Origin: Pseudo-nitzschia pungens
Lineage: Eukaryota > Bacillariophyta > Bacillariophyceae > Bacillariales > Bacillariaceae
Reading direction: 5' to 3'
DNA: 64,000 nt
NCBI GenBank assembly: GCA_037355855.1
Contig: CM074761.1
Span: 1,941,346-2,005,345 of the forward strand
Shown here: positions 20,367 to 30,653 of the stretch, in pieces
How the letters are laid out: every line of letters starts with the position of its first letter
How positions within the stretch are numbered: the first letter of the stretch is position 1
Notes under the pieces: model-generated
Seen by the model: the letters and a program-made list of their open reading frames with translations, nothing else
Told to the model about the DNA's origin: nothing
Databases searched by the model: none
Position numbers and translations under genes: made by a program

Positions 20367-20893
20367 AAAATCGTTTTCAATTTCAAAACAACAAATTGCG
20401 TCGCTCTCTCTCGAAACTACTAGCATAGTCCCTTCTTTGCATCTTTCTTCGGGATCATGAAACACGATTGAATGAGTCAGGTCTTCAGTCTCGTCGATTC
20501 GGCAACATGGAGGCAATCGGTGAGTCGTCGGCGAATAGTGAGGACTAACCTTTTAAGGTTACGAGTAAGGATGTGACAGTTTCCTTCGTTCCATGTTCAT
20601 TGTCATGCTTCGGGCAAGTAAGTTACCGTAGGAAATCCTACCGGTCCACAAAGTGAAGGCAAGCAAGAACGGCGGAACAAGAATCAGCAATCTCCGAGAA
20701 AGGAAAAATATTTGGCGTCGCTGATCTATTGCGAGCATCCCATTGACAACACCCGTATTTAGACTCCGACACCCACCGGTATCCCATAAAACGTTTGGCG
20801 TTGTACGGTACATCGTTTGCACGCCACAGAACTGAGAACAGAACAGAACAGAACACAAGAAAGCAGACCAAAAGAAATCCACCGGTAATTACC
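20367..20893. promoter_or_regulatory. Upstream region of the MsrB-like gene
   Basis: No gene is seen. It contains AACCTTTTAAGGTTACGAGTA (20547-20567) and TTACCGTAGGAAATCCTACCGG (20623-20644), variants of the recurrent GTAAGGTTAC word. Confidence 0.35.
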
Positions 20894-22714
20894 ATGACGA
20901 AACCATCGGCATCCGAATCATCGCCGTTGTCGATGCCGACGCCCGCGCATCCGCGACGAGTCGGAAAAAGGGGAGGAGCCGTCGCGGCCGGGACGGCCAT
21001 TGCCTTCCTGGTGGTGGTGGGCACTGCGATCGGTCTCACGGCGTCGTCGTTGTCCCTGTCGGGGGGCGCCGGTTCGATCCTCTTTGCGAATGCCCAGTGC
21101 ACCGCGCCCTGCGTGCCCGGAAGCGAGGACATTATGAAGCCAAAGGCGCACGGAACGAGCGAGTATCCCGTGGTGAGTGCGAATGCGAGGACGAATGCGA
21201 ACACGAGTACCAGGACGAATGCGAGGACGAATACGAGTACCAGGACTGTGTGAGCGCGAATGGAGTAGAAAGGAACCGAATCAACGAGGGGCGAGCCCTT
21301 TATTTTGTTTTTTTCTGGATTGGTTCGAGCGCGAGTGAACCATCCGTGTCGGCTGCGGGTCCGTGTTCCGTGTCGGGGTTGCGACCGAATCGAATCGAAT
21401 CGAATCGCCCGGTACCCGAACGGTGCGCCGCGTGTGCGGTTCCGATCGACGATTGGAATCATCCATCTCGAACGCCGGACCTCGGCCTCACGAACATTTT
21501 GTCTCTTTCTCTCTTCGCGCTGCCTGCGTGCGTTCGTTCGTTCGTTCGCAACGGCTCGCAGCAACAAGATCTGCGATACGGAGTCGACTGGGACCTTGCC
21601 GACCGGATCAACAACTTCAATCGCCACTATGCGGGTGAGTAACGGAGATCGGAAAGGAATTCCCGGCAAGAGCCTTGCACACAACTCAACGAAACACAAC
21701 GCAACGAAAGGAATCCCGTGTTGCGATTGCGACGCGCCGAATCGCTCCTCGTGCGAAATGCTCACCCCCGCGATGCCATTCCCGCGTGCCTCTTCTCTCT
21801 CTCTCTCTCTCTCTCTCGCACCCGCGCGCTGCCTCTCTCGCTCGTTAGAACACGCCGGATACTGGGAGAGCACCTCGTTCCAATCGGACGTCCAGAAGGA
21901 CGTGGAGGGGGGCAGGACGGTCACCTTTTACGACTCGGGGTGGAAGGGCCAACCCCTGTTCACGGCGCCCATGGATCGCACCTGGGACGACTTTCTCTCC
22001 GAGAGCAAAAAGCACGGATGGCCCTCCTTTCGGGACACCGAGGTCAACTGGGACTACGCACGGGTCCTGCCCGGGGGAGAAATGGTGTCGGTCGACGGTT
22101 CGCACCTGGTGCGTTTGTGTCGTGTCGTGTCGTGTTGCGTCGTGTCGTGTTGCGTCGGGTTGCGGGAACATGCATGCAACTGTGAATACGAATGCGAACG
22201 CGAATGCGAAGGCAATGTGCGCCGCGATTGGTTGCTGCTACGTTGTGGTGTTGCGTTGTGTGTCGTGTTCTGTTGTGTTCTGTTGTGTGCGAGATGAGTC
22301 CTGCGATTCCCATTCTGCTTCCTGTTCCATTTTCTTTCGTCGCCGGTCTGTCACGTGTGATTTCTGATGGCATGTTATATTGTGTTGTGTTGTGTTGTGT
22401 TGCGTTCCACCACAGGGTCACAACCTTCCGGATCGACAGGGTAATCGGTACTGTATCAGTAAGTTCGGAACGCATTCGTCTCTCGGTGATGGCAGAATCA
22501 CCCAAGCACAAGCGTAGTGTGGTGCAAACTCTATTTGTACCCGATCTCGGATGCTTTCGAGTGGTGCATGCTTTGCATCGAGTTGGAGACGAGGGACACC
22601 GCACTCATTCTCATTGTTCTCTTTGCTCGGACTTTTTCTTGTTTCACTCGAACTATTATTTGCGCAGACTTGGTTTCGATTGCCGGGAATCCGGTTTCGG
22701 ATAGCGACGAATAG
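20894..22714 (+). CDS. Membrane-anchored MsrB-like peptide-methionine (R)-S-oxide reductase, 5 exons
   Basis: Exons are 20894-21172, 21562-21634, 21849-22108, 22416-22458 and 22668-22714. All introns are GT-AG and phases agree, giving 233 residues. Residues about 30-55 form one hydrophobic helix (AVAAGTAIAFLVVVGTAIGL), so the protein is probably a type II membrane protein or is cleaved. The remainder is a SelR/MsrB-type domain: VTFYDSGW..PLFTAP, HGWPSFRD, VSVDGSHLGHNLPD, and GNRYCINLVS, where the Cys of RYCIN is the catalytic position that reduces methionine-R-sulfoxide. The usual CxxC zinc pairs are absent, as in some diverged MsrB forms. The introns contain unusual GTGTC/GTTGT pentanucleotide and GAATGCGAGG-type repeats. 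The second intron ends in a CT-rich tract. Confidence 0.8.
22110..22410 (+). repeat. Pentanucleotide-rich intron 3 of the MsrB-like gene
   Basis: TGTCG/TGTTGCG repeats run from 22113 to 22165. TGTTG repeats occur at 22250-22290 and 22376-22405, just before the acceptor CACAG. They are confined to the intron. Confidence 0.7.
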
Positions 22715-23016
22715 ATGCCACGACAAATTGTACAAAGAACGAGGGTCCTTCATTTGCTTTGCAACCTCGCCCTTTTTGGATTTAAACAAACCTTGTGTTT
22801 TGTTGCCATGACTTTTTTTTTGATGCGTTGGTTCTATTGAATACATACTTTGAACATTTTAATACTAGTACACATTCCTTATATTGACTACGTGTAGTGC
22901 GTTAGCAACCGACACAGAGCGTGCAGGGGGCACCATGGCGACATGCGCTCGAACCGGATTGATGGGGCTCGATCCATTGGTCGGTCGATCGATCGATTCA
23001 TCGGTTCGCATCGGGA
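22715..23016. other. Convergent 3' intergenic region
   Basis: Holds GATCGATCGATCGATTC (22986-23002) and no ORF of interest. Confidence 0.4.
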
Positions 23017-23913
23017 CTACGGCGTGCCCGTGAGCAAACCCCGGATCTCTCCCTGGAGCTTGGTGCGGTACACGGGTTGCGCCCGGCACCACTGGGTCAG
23101 GACGGCGACGACCTCGCCGAAATCCTTCGCCTCCCGCGTTTCTCGTTCTTCGTCTCGCTGCTGCTCCAGCAGGGCATCGGCCCACGTTCGGTACGCCAGG
23201 GAGAGACTCGCCGGGGTGGCAACGGCCGAAAAGTCCGAGACGACCCGCCGGGCATCCCGGATCGAGGCGGCGATCGACTCGCTCCGGGATTCCTTGTCGC
23301 CGGAACCGGCACAGGCACTCGCGGTCGCTTGTCGTTGTTGCTGTTGCTGCTGTTCCGCCAATTGGAGGTAGGCCCGAGCTCGAAGCGCGTGGGCGTGGGC
23401 GTTGGCGGGCGTCGACGGGGAAATGGAAGGCGAGTCCTCGAGCTTTGCAATCACGGACGCCAGGTACCGGATCTCCTCGTCGTGCCGACCCATCGCGCCG
23501 AATCCCTGGCTCTGCTCCATGACCTTGCTCGCGGCGATCAGTATCTTGGGAACCGGGGGGAACGGGGGAGACGACGACGACGAGACTTCTGCCAATCGCA
23601 GCGCGCAGGTTTGCGCGTCGGTCATCCCCCGCAGGACGGTCGTGCCGTCTCTCGTTTGGATCTCCGCGTTCGGGCCCTCGTCACAATGGGAGAGGCATCC
23701 GGATGCCTCGACGACGACGCTGCCGCCATCGCTTCCCGTTCCCACAAGATTGTGGATCGTTTGGAGCACGTCGGTGTTCGCCCTCTTGCAGCAGTGTTTG
23801 TTCTGGCACACCCGGACGACGCCGTAGGCCTCGGCCGTTCCGAGATAGTACCCATCGGGGGTGAGGAAGGAAAGAGCTCCTACTACCAGCGAAAACCAAA
23901 GTGTCGATAACAT
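23017..23913 (-). CDS. [2Fe-2S] thioredoxin-like ferredoxin with TPR-like helices
   Basis: Single exon of 298 codons with an ATG at 23913. The N-terminus is a signal peptide (LWFSLVVGALSFL). Residues about 30-100 match the thioredoxin-like [2Fe-2S] ferredoxin fold: VRVCQNKHCCKR supplies the first cysteines and EASGCLSHCDEGPNAEI the second pair, as in NuoE-type and cyanobacterial/plastid [2Fe-2S] proteins. The remainder is helical with TPR-like features (EEIRYLASVIAKLE; RARAYLQLAEQQ; YRTWADALLEQQ) and contains a Gln run. A plastid electron-transfer or Fe-S carrier role is plausible from known relatives with a 2Fe2S-TPR arrangement. It is head to head with the 3-dehydroquinate synthase gene, 556 bp away. 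Confidence 0.75.
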   Translation of the reverse strand: MLSTLWFSLVVGALSFLTPDGYYLGTAEAYGVVRVCQNKHCCKRANTDVLQTIHNLVGTGSDGGSVVVEASGCLSHCDEGPNAEIQTRDGTTVLRGMTDAQTCALRLAEVSSSSSPPFPPVPKILIAASKVMEQSQGFGAMGRHDEEIRYLASVIAKLEDSPSISPSTPANAHAHALRARAYLQLAEQQQQQQRQATASACAGSGDKESRSESIAASIRDARRVVSDFSAVATPASLSLAYRTWADALLEQQRDEERETREAKDFGEVVAVLTQWCRAQPVYRTKLQGEIRGLLTGTP

Positions 23914-24469
23914 CTCTTGCGTCGCGCTTTGGATAATTATAATACGAAGTAGTAATGATAATACAATCTTGTGGGTTACCTACCGTTCTCGAACTCGTAC
24001 TGTCTCTCTATGATCTAGTCGGAACTCCCTTTCTTGGATTCTGGAGAGAGAGAAAAATCATTCAGAAACCCGAGGATCACGGAAGAAAGCGTTCTGCGTT
24101 CTCCTTTCTGGATCGCTGTCACCCTTTGACGTGTGTGGATGTCAGATGACAACATGAAAAGTGATGTACCAGTGTACGGTAAGATTACGAAGAATTTTGT
24201 GCTCGTTCGAGTATCTTGAAAATCATCCTTAACGGTTTTCAACGTCAAAATAGAAGTTGTGAAACATACCGATTTTAAAATCTTTTTCTCGCAACGACAC
24301 AACCCACAACCCAACACTCTTGGGATTGAGGATTGCCGATTAGTACTCGTCTTGGCAACTTCTTGCGAACGACGCCGGAGTCATCTTTCTCCGTTCTCCG
24401 CCCATCCACCGCCGTCAGAGCCCAGTCGAGCCGGATTGGGATTGGGATCTCGGCGCTTTCGGAAGGCCA
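23914..24469. promoter_or_regulatory. Shared divergent promoter region
   Basis: The gap lies between the [2Fe-2S] gene and the 3-dehydroquinate synthase gene. It contains GTACGGTAAGATTACG at 24174-24189, a strong member of the recurrent motif family. Confidence 0.4.
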
Positions 24470-25917
24470 ATGCTTGTTGCTCGGGACAATTTCTTCCGGA
24501 ATGCGGCAATTTACAACGCGGTACTGCTGCTGTCCGTTTCATTGATCTATCCGTGCCGCTCCTTCCGAACCGGACGGATCTCGCGCTTCCCCCTTGGTTG
24601 CAGCCGTTGTTCCGGTCGATCGAGTGCGAAAGACCCGAATTTCAAACGGAACCCGGAAACGGCGCTCTTTGACACGCGAGGGATGGAGATCTGGTGGGAC
24701 CGCCGCGATCACGACGCACAAATTCCGCCGTCGGTTGCGTTCGATGGGTTGGGAGAAAGCGCGGATCGGTGGCTCGTGGACGCGGACGCGGATGCCGACG
24801 CCGACGCCGCGTCCGAAACGTTCGCCGGCAACGGCACCGCGGAGATACTGCGGGTGGAAGGCAACCGTTTGTTGAACGGATTCCGTGATCCGACCGTTGT
24901 CGGCACCGTGGTTGGATTGAGGGACCCTTCGGGGCAGGAGCAAGCCCTGGCGGCGATCGGATCCGTGGAATGGATTCTGGTCGAGGTGGAATCGAGTGAC
25001 GACTCGTCGTGGAAGATGATTCCGGCCGAGAATCTCGTCGCCGCCGCCCGGTCCACGGGAACCAGGATCGCGTTCGCCGTCCGGAAAGCCGCGGACGTGG
25101 CCGGGTTGTCGAGGGCTCTCGAATTGGGCGTCGATGCCCTGTGCATCGGCACGAGAGACGGAGCGGAGGATCCCGACCTCTGGAGGACGGCCTTTCGGGC
25201 TCGCAAAGAAAGGTCCGTCGAGGCGGAAACGATTGCCCAAAGGCAACCGTCCGAACCGGCACCGGAAATCGTGGTTGGTTCCTGCTGGAGACGCGACACG
25301 AAGGGGGACCGTCCTTGGCGGATCGGATCTGCGTGGATCTCGTCCAACGGCTGAGTCCCGAAGAAGGGTGCTGGATCGGATCCTCGGCAAAGGCAATGAC
25401 GCTGGTCTTGTCCGAAGCGGCATCGTCCCAGTTTGTGCCCACGAGACCCTTTCGCGTAAACGCGGGACCCGTCCATTCCTACATTTTGCTGGGTGACGGA
25501 ATCTCAACCAAGTATCTGTGCGAGCTGCAACCATCGGACCGAGTCACGGTGTACAACGCGGAAACCAATTCCAGCAAGGCCGTTTCCGTTGGACGGCTCA
25601 AGGAAGAACGAAGGCCCTGCGTCTTGGTGGAATTCGAGACGCCGGGAGACGACGAGCACTGCACTACTGATGAGGCGTCGTCACCATCGTTGGTCGCCCG
25701 AGGCCAGGTGTTTCTGCAACAAGCCGAAACCGTTCGGTTGGGTCAGCCCTCTGGCAATTTCTTGCGGGTTACGGACTTGGAAGCCCAGGATTGCGAGAGC
25801 CGAACAAATGTGAACAATGTACCTCTCCTCGTGCGAGTCATGATGACAGGGACTCATGTAGGAAAAGTTTACTACCGGCAAAGTGGAGGAGCGATGATGA
25901 TAATAATGCAATGTTGA
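24470..25917 (+). CDS. Archaeal-type 3-dehydroquinate synthase II, frameshifted
   Basis: The ATG at 24470 starts a leader with a hydrophobic core (AAIYNAVLLLSVSLIYPCRSF), compatible with plastid targeting. The body matches 3-dehydroquinate synthase II, which forms 3-dehydroquinate by oxidative deamination and cyclisation in archaea lacking AroB. Family features are VEWILVEVESS, a Lys/Arg-rich barrel region (TRIAFAVRKAADV), LADRICVDLVQRLSPEEG, WIGSSAKAM, RPFRVNAGPVHSY, GDGISTKYLCEL, VGRLKEERRPCVLVEFE and VFLQQAETVRL. The two halves are in different frames. The break coincides with a G5 run at 25303-25307, and one additional G gives 482 residues with TKGGPSLADRI across the join. In this organism it may serve the plastid shikimate pathway or a related amino-sugar-derived metabolite. 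The 3' end is part of a tandem duplication. Confidence 0.75.
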
Positions 25918-26371
25918 ATACTCTACGACGAAAAATATTGTAGAAGATTCGTTCCAAATTATTCGGGAGAGAATGCCACAATAATTAGACTTGCAACATA
26001 ATATCATCGCTTTCGTTTGCCACGCAGCTAATAAAATGGAACAGCACCTGTCGTTCGTGAATAGGGGACTTGTTTCCTTCGTTGAGTTCCGTAGGGGTTG
26101 GGGTTGGGGTTCCTTGTGCGAGTCATGATGACAGGGACTCATGTAGGAAAAGTTTACACCGGCAAAGTGGAGGAGCGATGATCATGCAATGTTGACTACT
26201 CTACGACGAAAAATATTGCAGAAGATTCGTTCCAAATTATTCGGGAGAGAATGCCAAAATAATTAGACTTGTAACATAATATCATCGCTTTTGTTTGCTA
26301 TGCAGCAAATAAAATGGAACAGCACCTGTCGTTCGTGAATAGGGGACTTGTTTCCTTCGTTGAGTTCCGTA
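25831..26371 (+). repeat. Tandem duplication of the 3' end of the DHQ synthase gene
   Basis: Copy 1 is 25831-26093 and copy 2 is 26115-26371, about 95% identical, starting GTGCGAGTCATGATGACAGG and ending GTTGAGTTCCGTA. Copy 1 includes the last 28 codons and stop of the gene. The copies are separated by a 21-bp spacer made of three GGGGTT units. Copy 2 has small deletions (TTTACACCGGC; GATGATCATGC). Confidence 0.9.
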
Positions 26372-27350
26372 TCATTGCACATATCGTGACAGAGAAACAC
26401 ATGCAGCGGCGCGTTTGCAATATACAAGGATCGCCATGCGCTGCTTCCAGATTGCAAGGATGTTCAAAGGTACTATCACGAAGTGTTTTAACATTCTTTT
26501 GTGGTACTGTATCTCTTGTCGGCTGGGTGGTACGAGTACAGTACGGAGCTAAAAGTTTGTACAATAGGAAATACAAGATCGCCATCAGTGGTTGCGGGAG
26601 ACGGTGGAACCAGGATGGATACGAATAATTTGACTCCCGCAGTGGGCACCAGATGGGATGGAACCTGGACGTTACAGGAGACAGTCGATAGGGGGACAGC
26701 AGTAGTGGGGGTGTTGCTCGGAGGGATCAGATCGTCCGGACTGGTCTGGGAGCAATCGTCACTTTCTTGTGAGATTTTTGTTGGTTGCATTCATACACGT
26801 GTCACCCAGAGGAACCCAAAACTATATGATCCTTACTCTTTTCAAGACAATGCTGTGGTGGTGATGAATTGGTGCCCGGAAATGGTAGGCAACCATGAAA
26901 AGTTTTTGTTTGTTAAATGACAATAACGTGTACAAAACAGCTCCATGCTAAATCAAACACATTGCATTGCGGAGCCATTGTTGCTAGTAGTACAGTTAGT
27001 ACGAGGTTGACAATAACAGTCCTGCTTGACTGTTGTTAGCCTGCCATTTATTGCGATGGTGTTGCAGGCAACAAACCAACAAGAAGAAGGATGACCCAAC
27101 ACACCAAATTTTGCCAAATTTGAATTTGATAGTACTAGTAGTAGTAGTAGAGATTCCCTTTATCATATTTTGATGTGCTGCTTTGTGTTGTTCCCACTCT
27201 TATCGGTCATGGATTAAGGAAGTTAGTAGTAGTAATACTTAGCAACTATCATCAGTATTCGCATGAGGATAATCCGAAGAATAACCTGATTGAGATTCAT
27301 ATTCTCTCTTGTTTTTTCTACTCACTCCTTTTGTTGTTGGAGCTGTTAGC
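26372..27350. other. Intergenic, no supported gene
   Basis: A 139-codon frame at 26501-26920 starts with GTG and has no recognisable domain; I do not call it. TAG/AGT trinucleotide runs occur at 27131-27150 and 27220-27235. Confidence 0.4.
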
Positions 27351-29495
27351 ATGGCATCACAGAATTCATTCCATACCCTCGTTCAAGCACGAGTAAGTCG
27401 TACATAAGCCATAGTTGGGCCTGCTCTCAAAAAGTACGACTCGCGTGATCTGTCAGACGTTGAACGAATAGGTGATAGCAATCTGAATCTGAGATTTAAA
27501 TTGTTTCCACATACCTTTCCGTATTCACCGCAGCTTATTTGATACTATGGATGATTCTACTTTGATCATTATTTCCTTCATTCTGTAGATTGGTCAGCGT
27601 GAAGTGCACCAACATTGACCATCACAGCTCCACTCTTTATTGACTAACGTTACCCTGTGCGCTGTTTCAGAACAATCGGCGTGATCAAAACTTGGCACCA
27701 ATGAATGGCGAAACTTTTACTGCAGACCCGGACTTTACCGTTGTATTCGGGTGCCGATCGACACTCTCTCTGATCGGCCTGTCGACCGGAGTGCTCGGAT
27801 ACTGGTTGATGGAACGGAAATGGGACAACAAGAGCATCGCGGCACTCGAAAAACCAGAGGTATTGGATAGTGATACCGATGATACCGATGACGAGATCGA
27901 AAATGGGTCGTCGGAAAAGTACATCAATATGTGCGATCAAAGCCGGGTGGTGGGACAAAGTTTTCATCCCGGTGGCGAACGTGATCTGGTTCGGGTTACT
28001 ACAGACGATGGCATCGACAAAGGATACCATCCGGAGCAAGCAGCAGCGAAGTACACCGATCCTGTTCTGTCTGTCGAGGCTGCACAATATTACGGGTCTC
28101 CGGAACTTGTGTGGGAACTGCTGTCAAAGTCGCTCACCTTGAGAAGAATGATGCTGGTAGGATTCGGATTGTGGGGCCTGAGTTTCTTTCTGGACCCATC
28201 AAGGGGGGGGTTTCGCTTGTATGCAAACTTTTGGAACACCTGCTGCGCCCTTTTCGCAATAATGATCGGTCCTATTTTGGCGTTCCCATTGCGTGCCGCA
28301 ACACTGAATCGGTATCCAGGACAAAAGAAAAGAGTATTACTAGCCATCGCCGGATGTTTATCGTTGATTTGTTTCATGGCGATCATTGATCCCGAGGTCG
28401 ACGGCCCGTGGTATTTTAACTTTTTCGGAAGTAAGTGAAATACAATTCTCGAAGAATATCGATGTTGTTGCAGCGCAGTTTACGTCGTGCACTGTTGAAA
28501 CTTCATGATGTGTGTTGGTCGATTCATCTCACACAAAAAGCTCTCTTTCGAACTGTTTGTCGACACGTGACATCGGAACCTACAATGAAAAATTTTTGGT
28601 TCTTGGGAAATCAGTCTTGTTGATCATGTCTTCGTATCCGGTGTTCATGGTATCGCGCAAGATGGGACATACATGGTTTCTCGAGGGAAAACCGAAACAG
28701 AATTCTGATATCCTGATCCAAAACATGGGCCCGAATCTTTTGATCTTTGGTTTCTTTCTACTCTGGGTGGGCACCAACGCAGTTGCGATGGCGGACCTGA
28801 ACCAGAATTACTTACCGTTTTGGACAGAGAGCATGCGGGGCTGTTTTGTCTTCATCGCTGGTATGATGATGATTGTTCCCGGTGAGCTGGCGATGGAACT
28901 AGCATTTGATCAGGGCAGCGAACCCGTTGTTCCGGGGTACAAGGATAAATACGTGTTCAAACTTGACGGAAACACTTTCGCAGAATTGGCCAGGACGAAG
29001 ATCACCATAATCAATGTCGAGGAAGTCGCAAGACTGCTCGAAACACCGTTGTTGGGATCTCTGGGGTGGTTCTTGATGGGGTTGTGCAGTTTCATGCCGT
29101 TTGGCGTGAGAGACGTAACCTTTCAAAAATTCTTCGCCATGCTTGTCTGTTTTGCCATCCCAACCATCCAGTACGGTTTCCTGAATCCCGCCGTATGGAA
29201 GTCAGATATAGAGGAATACAAAAAGTGGAACAAAGTTCATATGGGGTTGATGATCTTGTTGGCCGTGACCATTGGAATCGCCAGTGGAATAGCCCTCTTT
29301 CTATCCGTATGTGGTGTTGCATTGATCTTGTCGGGCCACAGAAAGGATTTCTACGACGAACGCAAACGCGGATTTGGATGGATGCACGGAACGCCGCCGG
29401 CGATCAATCCCAATCCCCAAGTATACGGTCTCGGCCGGCCGTTGTATCTTATTGGATGGATTATTCTCTGTGAAGCAATGTCCGTGCCGATGTAA
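27351..29495 (+). CDS. Polytopic membrane protein of unknown family, 3 exons
   Basis: Exons are 27351-27392 (MASQNSFHTLVQAR, ending at GTAAGT), 27671-28430 and 28615-29495. Acceptors are TTTCAG and AATCAG and phases agree, giving 560 residues. There are about nine predicted hydrophobic helices: STLSLIGLSTGVLGYWL, LVGFGLWGLSFFL, CCALFAIMIGPILAFPL, VLLAIAGCLSLICFMAII, LLIFGFFLLWVGTNAV, FVFIAGMMMIVPGELAM, LGWFLMGLCSFMPFG, MLVCFAIPTIQYGFL, and MILLAVTIGIASGIALFL with a following segment. An acidic loop (DSDTDDTDDEIE) lies after the first helix. I recognise no transporter signature. The short first exon is inferred from splice consensus and phase; an internal ATG at 27701 is the alternative start. 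Confidence 0.65.
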
Positions 29496-30238
29496 TCCAG
29501 CAGTGATGACGGACATGGAGCCATAAACTTTTTTTGTGGCCGACTGATACTACCACTGTTATGCAATTTCAGTGATTCGTTTTGTCCTCAACAGTGAAAG
29601 ACATGCCCAGAATCAGGGGTCATTTAGTTGTGCATCATAGGTCTACAACGTACGGCATGTTGCAAACTAGGGATGCTACACTAGGTTTCCGAATGTAAGG
29701 TTAGAATTAATGCAAAGGCCGCGTATCTATATTTTCTCTCTTCAGAATGCTTTTGTCCTTTGGTCACAGAAATAGAAGCGAGAGAGATTAGTATGGAATT
29801 TAAGTTTGTACTTTCCCGTAATCACCACTCCTGTAGCGTCGCTGCTCCAGTAGTCGACGAGGCCTTTGAATCACTCGCATGGATCATTTTGAATATCGTT
29901 ACTGTGTCCGAGCTGCTCTCGATGCAATAAGAGTCCTCGAGATATTCTATCACACATGAGAGGTTCAGCTACGAAGGGACGGGCGACATTTTGCCCAACA
30001 GATACAGGCCTTTTACCCTCAGACTGTTACCTCTTGACACGTACGGGTTTGAAGCGCCGTTGACCGATCTCGAACACATTTGTCCAAATAAGGACCAAGT
30101 CATCTGATCCAGATCTGTTTCAGATGGCTTCGTCCGCGTAAGGTTTACGAATATATCCACTCGGAGTATTAGACTAATAGTGCTGGAAAAGACGACGTGT
30201 ATTGCAACAAAACAATATGTGGTAATTCGACAAGGAAA
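29496..30238. other. Intergenic, no gene seen
   Basis: Only short ORFs. A TGTAAGGTTAG word occurs near 29695 and GCGTAAGGTTTACG near 30137. Confidence 0.4.
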
Positions 30239-30312
30239 AGCTTGATCGCGGATTCGAACCACGGACCTCTTCATTACTAATGAAGTGCTCTAACCAACTG
30301 AGCTAAACAAGC
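30239..30312 (-). tRNA. tRNA-Thr (anticodon AGT)
   Basis: On the minus strand the sequence folds as a full cloverleaf. The acceptor stem is GCTTGTT with ATCAAGC (one T-T mismatch), the D arm is GCTC...GAGC, the anticodon stem is CTTCA/TGAAG with loop TTAGTAA, the T arm is CGTGG-TTCGAAT-CCGCG, and the discriminator is T. Loop positions 34-36 read AGT, decoding ACU/ACC threonine codons (A34 normally becomes inosine). A-box-like TTTAGCTCAGTTGG and B-box GGTTCGAATCC internal promoters are present. CCA is not encoded, as expected for a nuclear tRNA, and there is no intron. Confidence 0.93.
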
Positions 30313-30653
30313 AAGCTATTTCGCCTGAAACTCCCGGTCCAAGTTTCGGTTTACAAACTCTAGAATTTACGATGTGCAATTTTCTACGCATTTTCGGTCG
30401 TTGTTCTTGCCGTTCTTTCTTCATCTTCTTCCGATCCTTCTTGATTCTGGTGATGATCGCATCCGGCGTCTCGCGTCGCCGATCCCGGAATCTTCCAATT
30501 GTGTTGAAGGCGATCATCGTTTGGTTGGAAATTCCATACGGTAAGGTACACAACACCAATCAACCTCCGACCCCTTTCCCCCGAACAGAAATCTACACCA
30601 TTGACACCCATTGCCATTACACCCGAGCGGAGACCAGACACAATAGTAGCACC
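30313..30653. other. Upstream region of the SLOG gene
   Basis: Contains ACGGTAAGGTACAC near 30538-30551, about 110 bp before the start codon. Confidence 0.35.

Noticed and set aside
26094..26114. GGGGTT repeats as a telomere
   Set aside because: Only three units, internal, between two copies of a duplicated segment with normal genes on both sides.
26501..26920. 139-codon plus-strand frame after the DHQS II duplication
   Set aside because: Starts at GTG, with no in-frame ATG near the start and no recognisable domain or splice support.
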